Below are positions 37,981 to 45,016 of a stretch of DNA of 64,000 nt, in pieces; positions within the stretch are counted from its first letter, which is position 1, and each line of letters begins with the position of its first letter. The notes beneath the pieces were generated by a model. That model was not told the origin of the DNA. It ran no database searches and worked only from the letters and a program-made list of their open reading frames with translations. Origin of the DNA: an uncultured Collinsella sp. (GTDB lineage: Bacteria > Actinomycetota > Coriobacteriia > Coriobacteriales > Coriobacteriaceae); contig UQIL01000003.1 in the NCBI GenBank assembly GCA_900541025.1, forward strand, positions 1-64,000, given 5' to 3'. Made by a program: the position numbers and the translations under genes.

Positions 37981-38499
37981 TTACGCCTCGTTTTCGATGG
38001 TGGCGCGGGCACGCTCGGCAGTCAGTTCTGCCAGGCGCTCCTCGTCTACCAGGGTGAGGCCCTTGGTCGGGCACGCCTCGGCACACGCCGGACCGCCGGG
38101 ACGGTCCACGCACAGGTCGCACTTGAGCACGAAGCTCTTGGTCTGCGAACCCACGCGCACATCACCCATCAAGACGGGGACCTGCGTGGTCGCAACGCTC
38201 ACGGCGCCAAAGGGGCAGGCCATGACGCAGCTCTTGCAGCCGATGCAGTTGTCCTCGTTGACGCCGATGCGATGGTTCTTTGGATCAAAGAACAAGGCGC
38301 CCGTGGGGCAGGCCTTGGCGCACGGAGCGTCCTCGCAGTGGTGACATGCCACCGGCGCGGAAATCTCGTAGGTGCGCGTTACGCGCAAGCGAGGTGCGGC
38401 GATGTTGCCGGGAATATCGTGTGCCTCGATGCACGCCGCCATACAGGTTTGGCACCCAATGCAGCGTGAAGAATCAGCCACGACTCGTTTATTGCCCAT
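37981..38499 (-). CDS. 4Fe-4S ferredoxin subunit partner of formate dehydrogenase (HycB type)
   Basis: A 172-residue polyferredoxin, first gene of the operon. Four clusters are visible: CIGCQTCMAAC, CHHCEDAPCAKACP, CIGCKSCVMACP and CDLCVDRPGGPACAEACP. It precedes fdhF by 76 bases and most likely is its direct electron acceptor (HycB or HydN role). ATG 38499 follows AGGAGGGAGTGAACAAC. Similar in layout to the 34986-35603 protein, so the operon encodes two polyferredoxins. Confidence 0.88.
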   Translation of the reverse strand: MGNKRVVADSSRCIGCQTCMAACIEAHDIPGNIAAPRLRVTRTYEISAPVACHHCEDAPCAKACPTGALFFDPKNHRIGVNEDNCIGCKSCVMACPFGAVSVATTQVPVLMGDVRVGSQTKSFVLKCDLCVDRPGGPACAEACPTKGLTLVDEERLAELTAERARATIENEA

Positions 38500-38678
38500 G
38501 TTGTTCACTCCCTCCTGAATCCCATGCCGGAGAGACCCTGCCGACGTTGCCCCGGACCGCCCGTGGTCCGGCATCGGCGTATCGAGTGCATGCGGCGAAA
38601 CAGGCACTTCGATAGAATTCCTCCAACGATATACAGGTTAAATATACGCAGTTGCAGGGGGCAAACTTGAGCATAGGC

Positions 38679-38702
38679 CCTGCAATACGGGTGTATTGCA
38701 GG
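38679..38702. promoter_or_regulatory. palindromic operator candidate upstream of the formate hydrogenlyase operon
   Basis: CCTGCAATAC-GGGT-GTATTGCAGG: perfect 10-bp arms with a 4-base spacer, ~180 bases before the first ATG of the operon. A further TTGCAGGGG half lies at 38652. No U-tract follows toward the operon. Candidate binding site for an unidentified regulator. Confidence 0.5.
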
Positions 38703-38829
38703 GGTTTTGGCAGGTTGGAATTATTCTCTAGAAGCTATAAAGGTGAGTGTATTACATGCGTACGCCTCAGAGATTTTTACGCGCTCTCATTTTAGATGTA
38801 CTACGCTTGTATTCAAGTTAATGGTTATT

Positions 38830-38871
38830 TACTTGAGCGAAATAAAGTAATCGTTATAAGATGCTCAAGTA
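38830..38871. promoter_or_regulatory. inverted repeat upstream of the antitoxin gene
   Basis: TACTTGAGC (38830-38838) and GCTCAAGTA (38863-38871) are perfect 9-base arms separated by 24 A/T-rich bases, directly upstream of the antitoxin gene. This fits an autoregulatory antitoxin operator. Confidence 0.45.
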
Positions 38872-38926
38872 TCGGCACATGCCGCATTTGACCGACTATA
38901 TTGCACGCTCATTAAGGGGGCCAGTG

Positions 38927-39250
38927 ATGTCATCGACTCAAAAACGAGCCATCCTGCAGGTGCGCATTCGCGAGGAAGACAAGCAGCATGCCGAACATCT
39001 CTACGACGCCATGGGCACATTGCTCGCCGAGGCCGTCCGTCTATTTGTCGCGCAGAGCATTTTGATGCGCAAGCTCCCCTTTCAGCCGGTCGCCGTGCGC
39101 TCAAAGGACGGCACCGCCGCCTATGGATCGCTCAAAGCATACGGTGACCCCAATCGCCGCTCCGAGGAGCGCAATGCCTGGATTGAATACCTTGCCACAG
39201 AAAGCGACGATTCGATTTTGGGTCCCGAGGAAGTAGATATCCATGAGTAG
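38927..39250 (+). CDS. RelB/DinJ-like antitoxin
   Basis: A 107-residue protein whose N-terminal ~55 residues fit the ribbon-helix-helix RelB/DinJ fold: KRAILQVRIREEDKQHAEHLYDAMGTLLAEAVRLFVAQSILMRKLPF. The C-terminal part is charged, as expected for a toxin-binding tail. ATG 38927 is preceded by AAGGGGGCCAGTG; an ATG at 38861 in frame has no site and falls inside the inverted repeat. It overlaps the PIN-domain gene by eight bases, so the two are coupled. Function inferred from fold and pairing. Confidence 0.75.
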   Translation: MSSTQKRAILQVRIREEDKQHAEHLYDAMGTLLAEAVRLFVAQSILMRKLPFQPVAVRSKDGTAAYGSLKAYGDPNRRSEERNAWIEYLATESDDSILGPEEVDIHE

Positions 39251-39719
39251 CACCATCATCGACGAGACCGTCATCCTGCGCTACCTGCTTGACGACGACG
39301 AAGTTCTTTCACCGCGCGCCGCCAAGGTCATCGCCACGCGCACCGCTCGCGTCTACCCCGAAATCATCACGCGCGTCGTGGTCACACTGCGAGACGTCTA
39401 TAAGGTTCCCCGCGTTGAGATTGCTGCGGCCATGAAAAGGCTGCTCGATGACGTCATGGTCGACGAGCCCACCGTTGTCGCCCTTGCCGTCAAACTGTTC
39501 GGCAAAGCGCATATGGACTTTACCGACTGCCTCCTCGCAGCCCGAACCGCCATCTACAACGATGATGTCGTGAGCTTTGGCAAGCCCATCATCCAAGGCA
39601 TGATCGATTACCGCCGCAAGCGCCAAACCGCTGCCGACGCCCGCGACCGCGCCGCCGAAGCCCGCAGCCGAAGCACCGACTCCACCATCGACAAGCTCCG
39701 CCACCAACCCCGCAGCTAA
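39243..39719 (+). CDS. PIN-domain toxin (VapC-like ribonuclease)
   Basis: A 158-residue PIN-domain protein. Conserved acidic residues are present: D in IIDETVILRYLL (residue 7), E in VYPEIITRVV (~40) and the HMDFTDCLLA Asp pair (~90-94), so the Mg-dependent nuclease site looks intact. The C-terminal ~35 residues are Arg/Ala/Asp-rich and form an extra charged tail. It starts inside the end of the RelB/DinJ-like antitoxin gene. PIN toxins usually pair with other antitoxin folds. Confidence 0.75.
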   Translation: MSSTIIDETVILRYLLDDDEVLSPRAAKVIATRTARVYPEIITRVVVTLRDVYKVPRVEIAAAMKRLLDDVMVDEPTVVALAVKLFGKAHMDFTDCLLAARTAIYNDDVVSFGKPIIQGMIDYRRKRQTAADARDRAAEARSRSTDSTIDKLRHQPRS

Positions 39720-39734
39720 CCCCATCCCCTCCTA

Positions 39735-39876
39735 AGTTGCGGTGAAATACGGACTGTTTTAGGCTGAAAAAGGGGCATCGACCTGCGCCGATGCCCCTAA
39801 AGTAGACACACATTTTGTCCTATAAGCCCTGTTTTATGCCTTTAAAGGCCTCAACAGTCCGTATTTCACCGCAACA
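39735..39876. repeat. palindromic dispersed repeat, family A, copy 4, with internal hairpin
   Basis: Arms of ~23 bp at 39735-39758 and 39853-39876 are those of family A (AGTTGCGGTGAAATACGGAC), but the interior is ~95 bases instead of ~20 and contains a hairpin AGGGGCATCG/CGATGCCCCT with an A-run on one side, so it may serve as a terminator for the converging genes. Confidence 0.85.
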
Positions 39877-39904
39877 TATTGAAGGTTGGCTGCGAACGAT
39901 TTCG

Positions 39905-40906
39905 CTATCGGGAGTCGGCGTAGGGTTTTGTTGTCGGAATGCCATAACCGCGCATCATGGCACCGAACGATTCTACGTCGTAGGTGTCCGATAGCTTGAA
40001 ATGAATGACGTTATGACCCATGGCACGCAAGTTCGCATCGCGCAATAAGGCGGCTCGATAGGTTTTTGCCGCAGCATGTTCCGAATCTTTTTGAGTTTCA
40101 TCCTCAAACTTACCCAAACCATGAAGCTCTGCCAACATCCATGACCCATCTGGCATCTGCCAACCATAATCTGCCAGATAATAGCAGGCGTTTCCTGGCC
40201 GATCAATCTCAACCTGAAGCTCGGGCGCAACGACGCCTGCAAGGATCATTGCCGCTCGCGCCTCGGACTCTCCCCCGTTATCCGACCTTCCGTCCATATA
40301 TTCGAACACGCCAAACGCACGGGAGATGCCATGCAAACCGCGACAATTGGCCTGTGCATACGCACGCAGCTCCTCGCGGTCAACATCGTACTCACGAGCC
40401 AATCCATCGACGTAGCCAAGCGCATACCGAAATGCACTCGTGCGGGCAATATCGACCACCGTCCGATAGGGGTCTGTCAGCGTAAACGGGCCGAGACGCC
40501 ATACCTCGCCCGGGCGCCATCGACGATACTCAACGAACTCATATGTATCGCGCCTTGTAGACCGTGGCAGCAGCACTTGCACTTTATCCAGAAGCGTATA
40601 CGCCGAGCCGATGCCGTAGAGCAGCGCTGCCGTCGATCCGCAAAACACAGCATCCGGTTCAACGACCGCAATAGCGGATGCCAACTGAAAGATGCGATCT
40701 TCAACCCCAAGATTATTCCAATAGACCGGATCCGCATACACATGGTTGTAAAGACGAAGCATGAGCTCTTCCTGCATAAGCTCGCGAGCACAGCGTTCAT
40801 CCCAAGGATCAATTGTTATAAGCAGCTGTCCATCTTGATGAATTCCAAGGACCGAGAATAGCATCCTTGCATATGACTGAGGAAAATGTTTGCCTTTATC
40901 GAGCAT
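39905..40906 (-). CDS. hypothetical protein with restriction-endonuclease-like C-terminal domain (AbiEi/DUF559-type)
   Basis: About 333 residues. The N-terminal two thirds resemble AbiEi-type proteins found widely in actinobacteria (CGSTAALLYGIG, LTDPYRTVVDIARTSAF). The C-terminal ~110 residues match the pattern D-Y-G-W ... AELHGLGKF ... REDxLRxxGH-V-I-H-F of Vsr/DUF559-like nuclease folds, with acidic residues in ESEAR, ADYGW and AEL and a Lys in GKF. Base use is visibly more A/T-rich than neighbours, suggesting transfer. Start is uncertain: ATG 40906 has GGGGTTGGCC upstream, an ATG at 40927 is possible. It is flanked by family A palindromes on both sides. Role, defence or otherwise, is not shown. 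Confidence 0.6.
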   Translation of the reverse strand: MLDKGKHFPQSYARMLFSVLGIHQDGQLLITIDPWDERCARELMQEELMLRLYNHVYADPVYWNNLGVEDRIFQLASAIAVVEPDAVFCGSTAALLYGIGSAYTLLDKVQVLLPRSTRRDTYEFVEYRRWRPGEVWRLGPFTLTDPYRTVVDIARTSAFRYALGYVDGLAREYDVDREELRAYAQANCRGLHGISRAFGVFEYMDGRSDNGGESEARAAMILAGVVAPELQVEIDRPGNACYYLADYGWQMPDGSWMLAELHGLGKFEDETQKDSEHAAAKTYRAALLRDANLRAMGHNVIHFKLSDTYDVESFGAMMRGYGIPTTKPYADSR

Positions 40907-41091
40907 GGCCAACCCCATAACCATCACGGCGGAGAGAATACCATTACGCTATCGTATGCTTCCGTCCGCAGGCCTTGCCAAAAGCTGACCAAAAACTTGA
41001 CGTCGCAGGTCAGAGCTTCAGAAAATTTTTCCACTCTCGGTAGACGGTCACTACGACCCTCCCAACGGCATCAAAATCCAACCTTACAAAT

Positions 41092-41158
41092 AGTTGCGGT
41101 GAAATACGGACTACATGGGCCATAAAAGCCAAAAAACAGTCCGTATTTCACCGCAACT
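41092..41158. repeat. palindromic dispersed repeat, family A, copy 5
   Basis: Perfect 21-bp arms at 41092-41112 and 41138-41158, loop 25 bases. Lies between the nuclease-like gene and tRNA-Gly; nothing else is recognised in 40928-41238. Confidence 0.9.
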
Positions 41159-41238
41159 CAAGAGGGGATGTGGGGTCCCGACATGTATATGAAAATGACT
41201 CTGGTCCCAAAAGGAATCAGAGCCATTCATCTATCTTA

Positions 41239-41312
41239 TGGAGCGGGCGACGGGAATCGAACCCGCGTCATCAGCTTGGAAGGCTGGGGTTCTACCATTG
41301 AACTACGCCCGC
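41239..41312 (-). tRNA. tRNA-Gly (anticodon UCC)
   Basis: Minus strand: acceptor GCGGGCG/CGCCCGC, anticodon stem-loop CCAGC-CTTCCAA-GCTGA (anticodon TCC), T-arm GCGGGTTCGATTCCCGT. Discriminator U and CCA encoded at 41239-41242. Six bases from tRNA-Pro. Confidence 0.95.
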
Positions 41313-41318
41313 AAGATA

Positions 41319-41395
41319 TGGTCGGGACGACAGGATTTGAACCTGCGACATCCTGCTCCCAAAGCAGGCGCGCTACCAAACTGCGCCACGTCCCG
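41319..41395 (-). tRNA. tRNA-Pro (anticodon UGG)
   Basis: Minus strand: acceptor CGGGACG/CGTCCCG, anticodon stem-loop CCTGC-TTTGGGA-GCAGG (anticodon TGG), T-arm GCAGGTTCAAATCCTGT. CCA encoded at 41319-41321. It precedes tRNA-Gly in one transcript. Confidence 0.95.
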
Positions 41396-41486
41396 AAGGT
41401 GTTGAGCAGCTAAGGCATAAACCTTGCGTGTCCCAAAGCGAAGGAAATTATAGGGGAGACTTCGCGCCTGTGCAAGCGGCGATACC

Positions 41487-42845
41487 CTAGCTCCTCGAAT
41501 GTGCGACAAACCGGCTATGGGCCAGGCCGATCGCAAACGCCACCACGGCGACTGGCGCCCACGCGGCACCGATATCCGCCAGGGGCAATGCATCGAACGG
41601 CAGCCACGCGTCCGCAAAGAACGCGTCGCGAACCGAGGTGATCACGCTCTGCACCGCGACAACGCCGCCAACCCAAACCCACACTTGCGGGTGCGCGTCG
41701 CAAAAACCGTGCACCAGGCCCATCAGTACCAGCACTATGGCAACGGGGTACAAGGCGTTGAGCATGGGCACCGAGAACATGAGGATCACGTCGAGGCCCA
41801 CGTTGGAGAGCACGCACGAAAACGCCGCAAACACAAAGGCGAGAATCGCAAAGGGACGGCGCATAGCCTCCTCGGAAGCCTCCGCTCCCCCCTTAACCAC
41901 ATACGTCTCGCAGAAGTACCGCGAGCAGCAGCTGATGAGGCCGATGCACACGTTCATGCAGGCAAGGAAAAAGATCGCAAAGACGACGACCGTGCCGGCA
42001 AGGCCAAAGTGCATAGAGGCCGAACGGGCGAGGATGGCGGCGCCGTTAGTAGCATCGGGCATAACCGTGCCGAGCTGCATGCCGGCAAGCGCCAGGCCGC
42101 AGTAGATGACGGCCATGAGCACGCCGGCGATCACACCGGAACGCGAAATCTCGAAGGCCACGCGCTTGTCATCGGTAACACCCAGCTCGTGGATGGTCTC
42201 GGCGATGATAATGCCAAAGGCGAGCGACGCGAGCAGGTCCATGGTCTGGTAGCCGGTCAAAAAGCCTTGCACGGCGGCGCCTGCATCGTAGGGAGCCTGA
42301 GGCGCGGCAGCCGGTCCCAGCGGCGAGATCACGGCAGCACCCACAACCAGCACGATGAGCGCGATAAGCGCGGGGCCCGTAATGCGACCAAGCACGCGCG
42401 TGATGACGCCCGGACGCAGCGTGAGCGCAAACGCGACGACGAAGAACCCGATGGCAAACACCAGACGTGCCGTGCCGAGCGAAACACCCTCGGGTAGCAG
42501 CGGCACCAGCATTTCGAACGCCGTGGAGCTCGTGCGCGGAATGGCCAGGCACGGACCGATGGCCAGATACACAGCCGCGACAAAGAACTCACCAAACTTG
42601 GGGTGCACGCGCCCGGCCAGCTCGCGGGCCGTACCGGCGAGCGCGACAGCGATAAAGCCCATGACGGGCAGGCCGATGGCTGCAATCAGAAAGCCGAGCA
42701 TGGCGACCGGCGTGGCAGAACCTGCCTGCAGCGCCAGCAGCGGCGGAATAATGAGGTTGCCGGCGCCAAAGAGCATCGAGAACAGGGCGATGCCGACGGT
42801 AACGACATGGTCGGAGCGCAGACCGCGCGGGGCGGATGAGGCCAT
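41487..42845 (-). CDS. brnQ: Branched-chain amino acid:cation symporter (LIVCS family)
   Basis: A 452-residue membrane protein with about 12 helices, importing Leu, Ile and Val with Na+ or H+. The N-terminal signature LFSMLFGAGNLIIPPLLALQAG and FLTGYQTMDLLASLAFG are diagnostic of BrnQ. ATG 42845 follows AAAGGTGTGCCT; a GTG two codons upstream is less likely. A terminator separates it from the selenium operon upstream, so it has its own promoter. Confidence 0.92.
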   Translation of the reverse strand: MASSAPRGLRSDHVVTVGIALFSMLFGAGNLIIPPLLALQAGSATPVAMLGFLIAAIGLPVMGFIAVALAGTARELAGRVHPKFGEFFVAAVYLAIGPCLAIPRTSSTAFEMLVPLLPEGVSLGTARLVFAIGFFVVAFALTLRPGVITRVLGRITGPALIALIVLVVGAAVISPLGPAAAPQAPYDAGAAVQGFLTGYQTMDLLASLAFGIIIAETIHELGVTDDKRVAFEISRSGVIAGVLMAVIYCGLALAGMQLGTVMPDATNGAAILARSASMHFGLAGTVVVFAIFFLACMNVCIGLISCCSRYFCETYVVKGGAEASEEAMRRPFAILAFVFAAFSCVLSNVGLDVILMFSVPMLNALYPVAIVLVLMGLVHGFCDAHPQVWVWVGGVVAVQSVITSVRDAFFADAWLPFDALPLADIGAAWAPVAVVAFAIGLAHSRFVAHSRS

Positions 42846-42868
42846 AGGCACACCTTTCGGGTCGAAAC

Positions 42869-42898
42869 AAAAACGGGACGGGCAAAAGGCCCGTCCCG
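42869..42898 (-). terminator. Rho-independent terminator after the selenium operon
   Basis: CGGGACGGGC/GCCCGTCCCG stem (10 bp, ~5-base loop) followed by TTTTTG on the minus strand, 24 bases past the cysteine desulfurase-like stop. Confidence 0.85.
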
Positions 42899-42921
42899 CA
42901 AGTATAAACGGTCTAGCAGCT

Positions 42922-44061
42922 TTAACAGGCTAAATCGCACAGAGCATCGATAGCCGTGTCGACTTCCTCGGTAGTGTTGAAATATCCAAACGAGAAACGG
43001 ACGACGCCCTGGCGCTCGGTCCCCAGCGCACGGTGCATGAGCGGGGCGCAATGGGCGCCGGGGCGCGTCGCAATCCCCCACCCCTGCATGAGCGCATCCG
43101 AGATCTCGGCAGAGTCGATATCGCCAACGTTGAGCGACACGATCGCCGAGCGCGCGGGTTGGTCAAACGCACCGTAAAGCTTAATCCCCGAAATCTCGCG
43201 CACACCGGCATGGAAGCGATCAGCAAGCGAGCGTTCGCAAGCTGCAATCGCCTCCACCCCGCCCTGGGCCTCGATAAAGTCAAGGCCGGCAGAAAGGCCG
43301 GCGATACCGTGGCCGTTGAGCGTGCCCGCCTCAAGGCGCGTGGGCCACTCGAGCGGCTGCAGTGCATCGAAGCTGTGCACGCCCGTGCCGCCCATGGCCC
43401 ACGGAGCCACGTCAACGCCCTCCGCCACGGCCAGGCCGCCGGTGCCCTGTGGACCCATGAGCCCCTTGTGGCCGGTAAAGCACACGACGTCGAGGCCCAT
43501 AGCCTGCATATCGACATGCATCGCGCCGGCAGACTGCGAAGCATCGACGATCACGAGGGCGCCGGCAGCATGCGCCATGGCAGCCACGCGCGCAACGTCA
43601 ACGGCATTACCAGTCACGTTGGAGGCATGCGTCACCACGACGGCACGCGCACCCGGTGTGACCAGGCGCTCAAGCTCGTCATAGTCGAGCGCGCCGTTCG
43701 CGTCGCAGCCCGCATGCTCAACCATCACACCCTGCTCCGTCACCAGGCGATTGAGCGGGCGTAGCACCGAGTTGTGCTCGAGCACCGTCGTGACCACGCG
43801 GTCGCCGGGGCGCACCACCCCGTTGATGGCGGTGTTGAGCGCCGCCGTAGAGTTGGGCGTAAAGCACACATGGTCCGCCCTCGGGCAACCCAAAAGGCGC
43901 GCGAGCTTGGCACGGCAAGCGTGAATCGTACGAGCGGCATCGAGGGCACCAGACGTGGCACCGCGCCCGGCATTGCCAAGCGAGCACATCGCCTGCGTCA
44001 CGGCATCGATGACCGTCTGCGGCTTGTGCATGGTCGTCGCCGCGTTATCCAGGTAGATCAT
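42922..44061 (-). CDS. Cysteine desulfurase-like aminotransferase class V (EF2568 type, selenium-associated)
   Basis: A 379-residue PLP enzyme of the NifS/Csd fold. The PLP lysine lies in FTGHKGLMGPQG and the catalytic Cys in RPGAHCAPLMHRALGT. Opening MIYLDNAATTMHKP and compact size fit the family represented by Enterococcus EF2568, which co-occurs with SelD, YedF and DUF3343 in genomes with selenium-dependent Mo hydroxylases. Likely role: releasing sulfur or selenium from (seleno)cysteine. ATG 44061 overlaps the DUF3343 stop (ATGA). Not the housekeeping IscS type, as no Fe-S genes adjoin it. Confidence 0.88.
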   Translation of the reverse strand: MIYLDNAATTMHKPQTVIDAVTQAMCSLGNAGRGATSGALDAARTIHACRAKLARLLGCPRADHVCFTPNSTAALNTAINGVVRPGDRVVTTVLEHNSVLRPLNRLVTEQGVMVEHAGCDANGALDYDELERLVTPGARAVVVTHASNVTGNAVDVARVAAMAHAAGALVIVDASQSAGAMHVDMQAMGLDVVCFTGHKGLMGPQGTGGLAVAEGVDVAPWAMGGTGVHSFDALQPLEWPTRLEAGTLNGHGIAGLSAGLDFIEAQGGVEAIAACERSLADRFHAGVREISGIKLYGAFDQPARSAIVSLNVGDIDSAEISDALMQGWGIATRPGAHCAPLMHRALGTERQGVVRFSFGYFNTTEEVDTAIDALCDLAC

Positions 44062-44309
44062 CGCACGACCTCCCACATATCAATCACGGTATAGCCCTCG
44101 GTGGGAACGCCCGCCGCGGCAAGCTCGCTGCGCAGCAGCTCCTCATCGGCAGGCAACGCCTTCCACGCCAGACCGCAGCCGGCAGCGACCTCCCCGGGCA
44201 CGGGAATCGTTCGCCCGGGAAGGCCGCGCTCGATGCACAGGGACTCGCAGCCCATGGCGGCCGCCGTGGTGGGAAACGTGATGACAAGCGCCGGGCGCTT
44301 CTCCCTCAT
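44058..44309 (-). CDS. DUF3343 protein (putative Se/S carrier)
   Basis: An 83-residue DUF3343 protein: ALVITFPTTAAAMGCESLCIERGLPGRTIPVPGEVAAGCGLAWKA, with the conserved N-terminal Cys pair region and the GCG motif. Start ATG 44309 has GGAG seven bases upstream. It lies between yedF and the desulfurase-like gene and is translationally coupled to the latter. Second DUF3343 gene of the window; unlike the one at 15906 it has no Cys-rich tail. Confidence 0.88.
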   Translation of the reverse strand: MREKRPALVITFPTTAAAMGCESLCIERGLPGRTIPVPGEVAAGCGLAWKALPADEELLRSELAAAGVPTEGYTVIDMWEVVR

Positions 44310-44328
44310 GGCAACTCCAACCAATACG

Positions 44329-44955
44329 CTACGGGCGCACGACGCGCACGGCCTGCTCCATCTTCTCCACGATCACGTACATGTTCGTGACATCGCCCAC
44401 CGCGAGCTGGTCCTTAATGCCAAAGTGGTCCAGGCAGGTACCGCAGGTGAGAATCTCGACACCCTGCTCCGCCAGCCCCTTCAGGTCATCGAGCACCGGC
44501 GAACCCTCGACGGTGAGCTTGGCGCCGCCGTTGTAGAACAGCATGGTCGCGGGCAGCTCCTCCTGCTGCGTCACGGCAAAGATAAAGGCCTTCATGAGCT
44601 TGTGGCCCAGCTCGTCGTCGCCGCGGCCCATGCAATCGGTGTAGACGGAAATGACGAGTTTACCATTGCCGGCGCTGGCGTCGCAGAAAGCGGCACCGTC
44701 CTGCTCGGGGTCCGCAACGGCCACGGCACCGGCGGTCACGACAGTCACGTGCCACTCGACGTCCGAGATCTTCTCGACCGAGGCCGTGCAGCCCTTCTCC
44801 TGCGCCATCTTGGAGATGTTCTTGACGGCGGTCTCGTTATCGACCGAGGTCACCACGGCACCCTCGCCATCGAGCTGTTTGAGTGCCTTAAGCGTCTTGA
44901 CGACGGGCAGCGGGCAGGCATCGCCCATGGCATTGACTTCAATTTTGGTAGACAT
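44329..44955 (-). CDS. yedF: Selenium metabolism protein YedF (TusA-like plus DsrE-like domains)
   Basis: A 208-residue protein. Residues ~1-75 are a SirA/TusA domain with the sulfur/selenium-carrying CPLP motif (GDACPLPVVKTLKAL, Cys ~14); residues ~95-208 are a DsrE/F-like domain with CMGRGDDELG and EILTCGTCLDHFGI. This two-domain arrangement is the selenium-linked YedF family. ATG 44955 follows AAAGGATTTTGCT. It lies 61 bases after selD and 19 before DUF3343. Confidence 0.92.
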   Translation of the reverse strand: MSTKIEVNAMGDACPLPVVKTLKALKQLDGEGAVVTSVDNETAVKNISKMAQEKGCTASVEKISDVEWHVTVVTAGAVAVADPEQDGAAFCDASAGNGKLVISVYTDCMGRGDDELGHKLMKAFIFAVTQQEELPATMLFYNGGAKLTVEGSPVLDDLKGLAEQGVEILTCGTCLDHFGIKDQLAVGDVTNMYVIVEKMEQAVRVVRP

Positions 44956-45016
44956 AGCAAAATCCTTTCGAAAGAACCGTTCTAGAGAACGGTAAACAGT
45001 TACATAAACGTGCGGG

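Larger units (their letters stand above)
38500..38926. other. divergent intergenic region between formate hydrogenlyase operon and toxin-antitoxin pair
   Basis: About 430 bases, clearly richer in A and T than the flanking genes, with no open gene of substance. It holds a 10-bp palindrome (38679-38702), a 9-bp inverted repeat (38830-38871) and an extra ACTTGAGC half-site at 38665-38672. A -24/-12 sigma-54 promoter (GGCAC-N5-TTGC) is not seen. Confidence 0.6.

Noticed and set aside
35682..38012. Two adjacent genes or a pseudogene for formate dehydrogenase
   Set aside because: The break is a single in-frame TGA at the Sec140 position followed by a SECIS-like hairpin, and the complete Sec machinery is in the window.
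38500..38860. Sigma-54 promoter for the formate hydrogenlyase operon
   Set aside because: No GGCAC-N5-TTGC on the minus strand at suitable distance.
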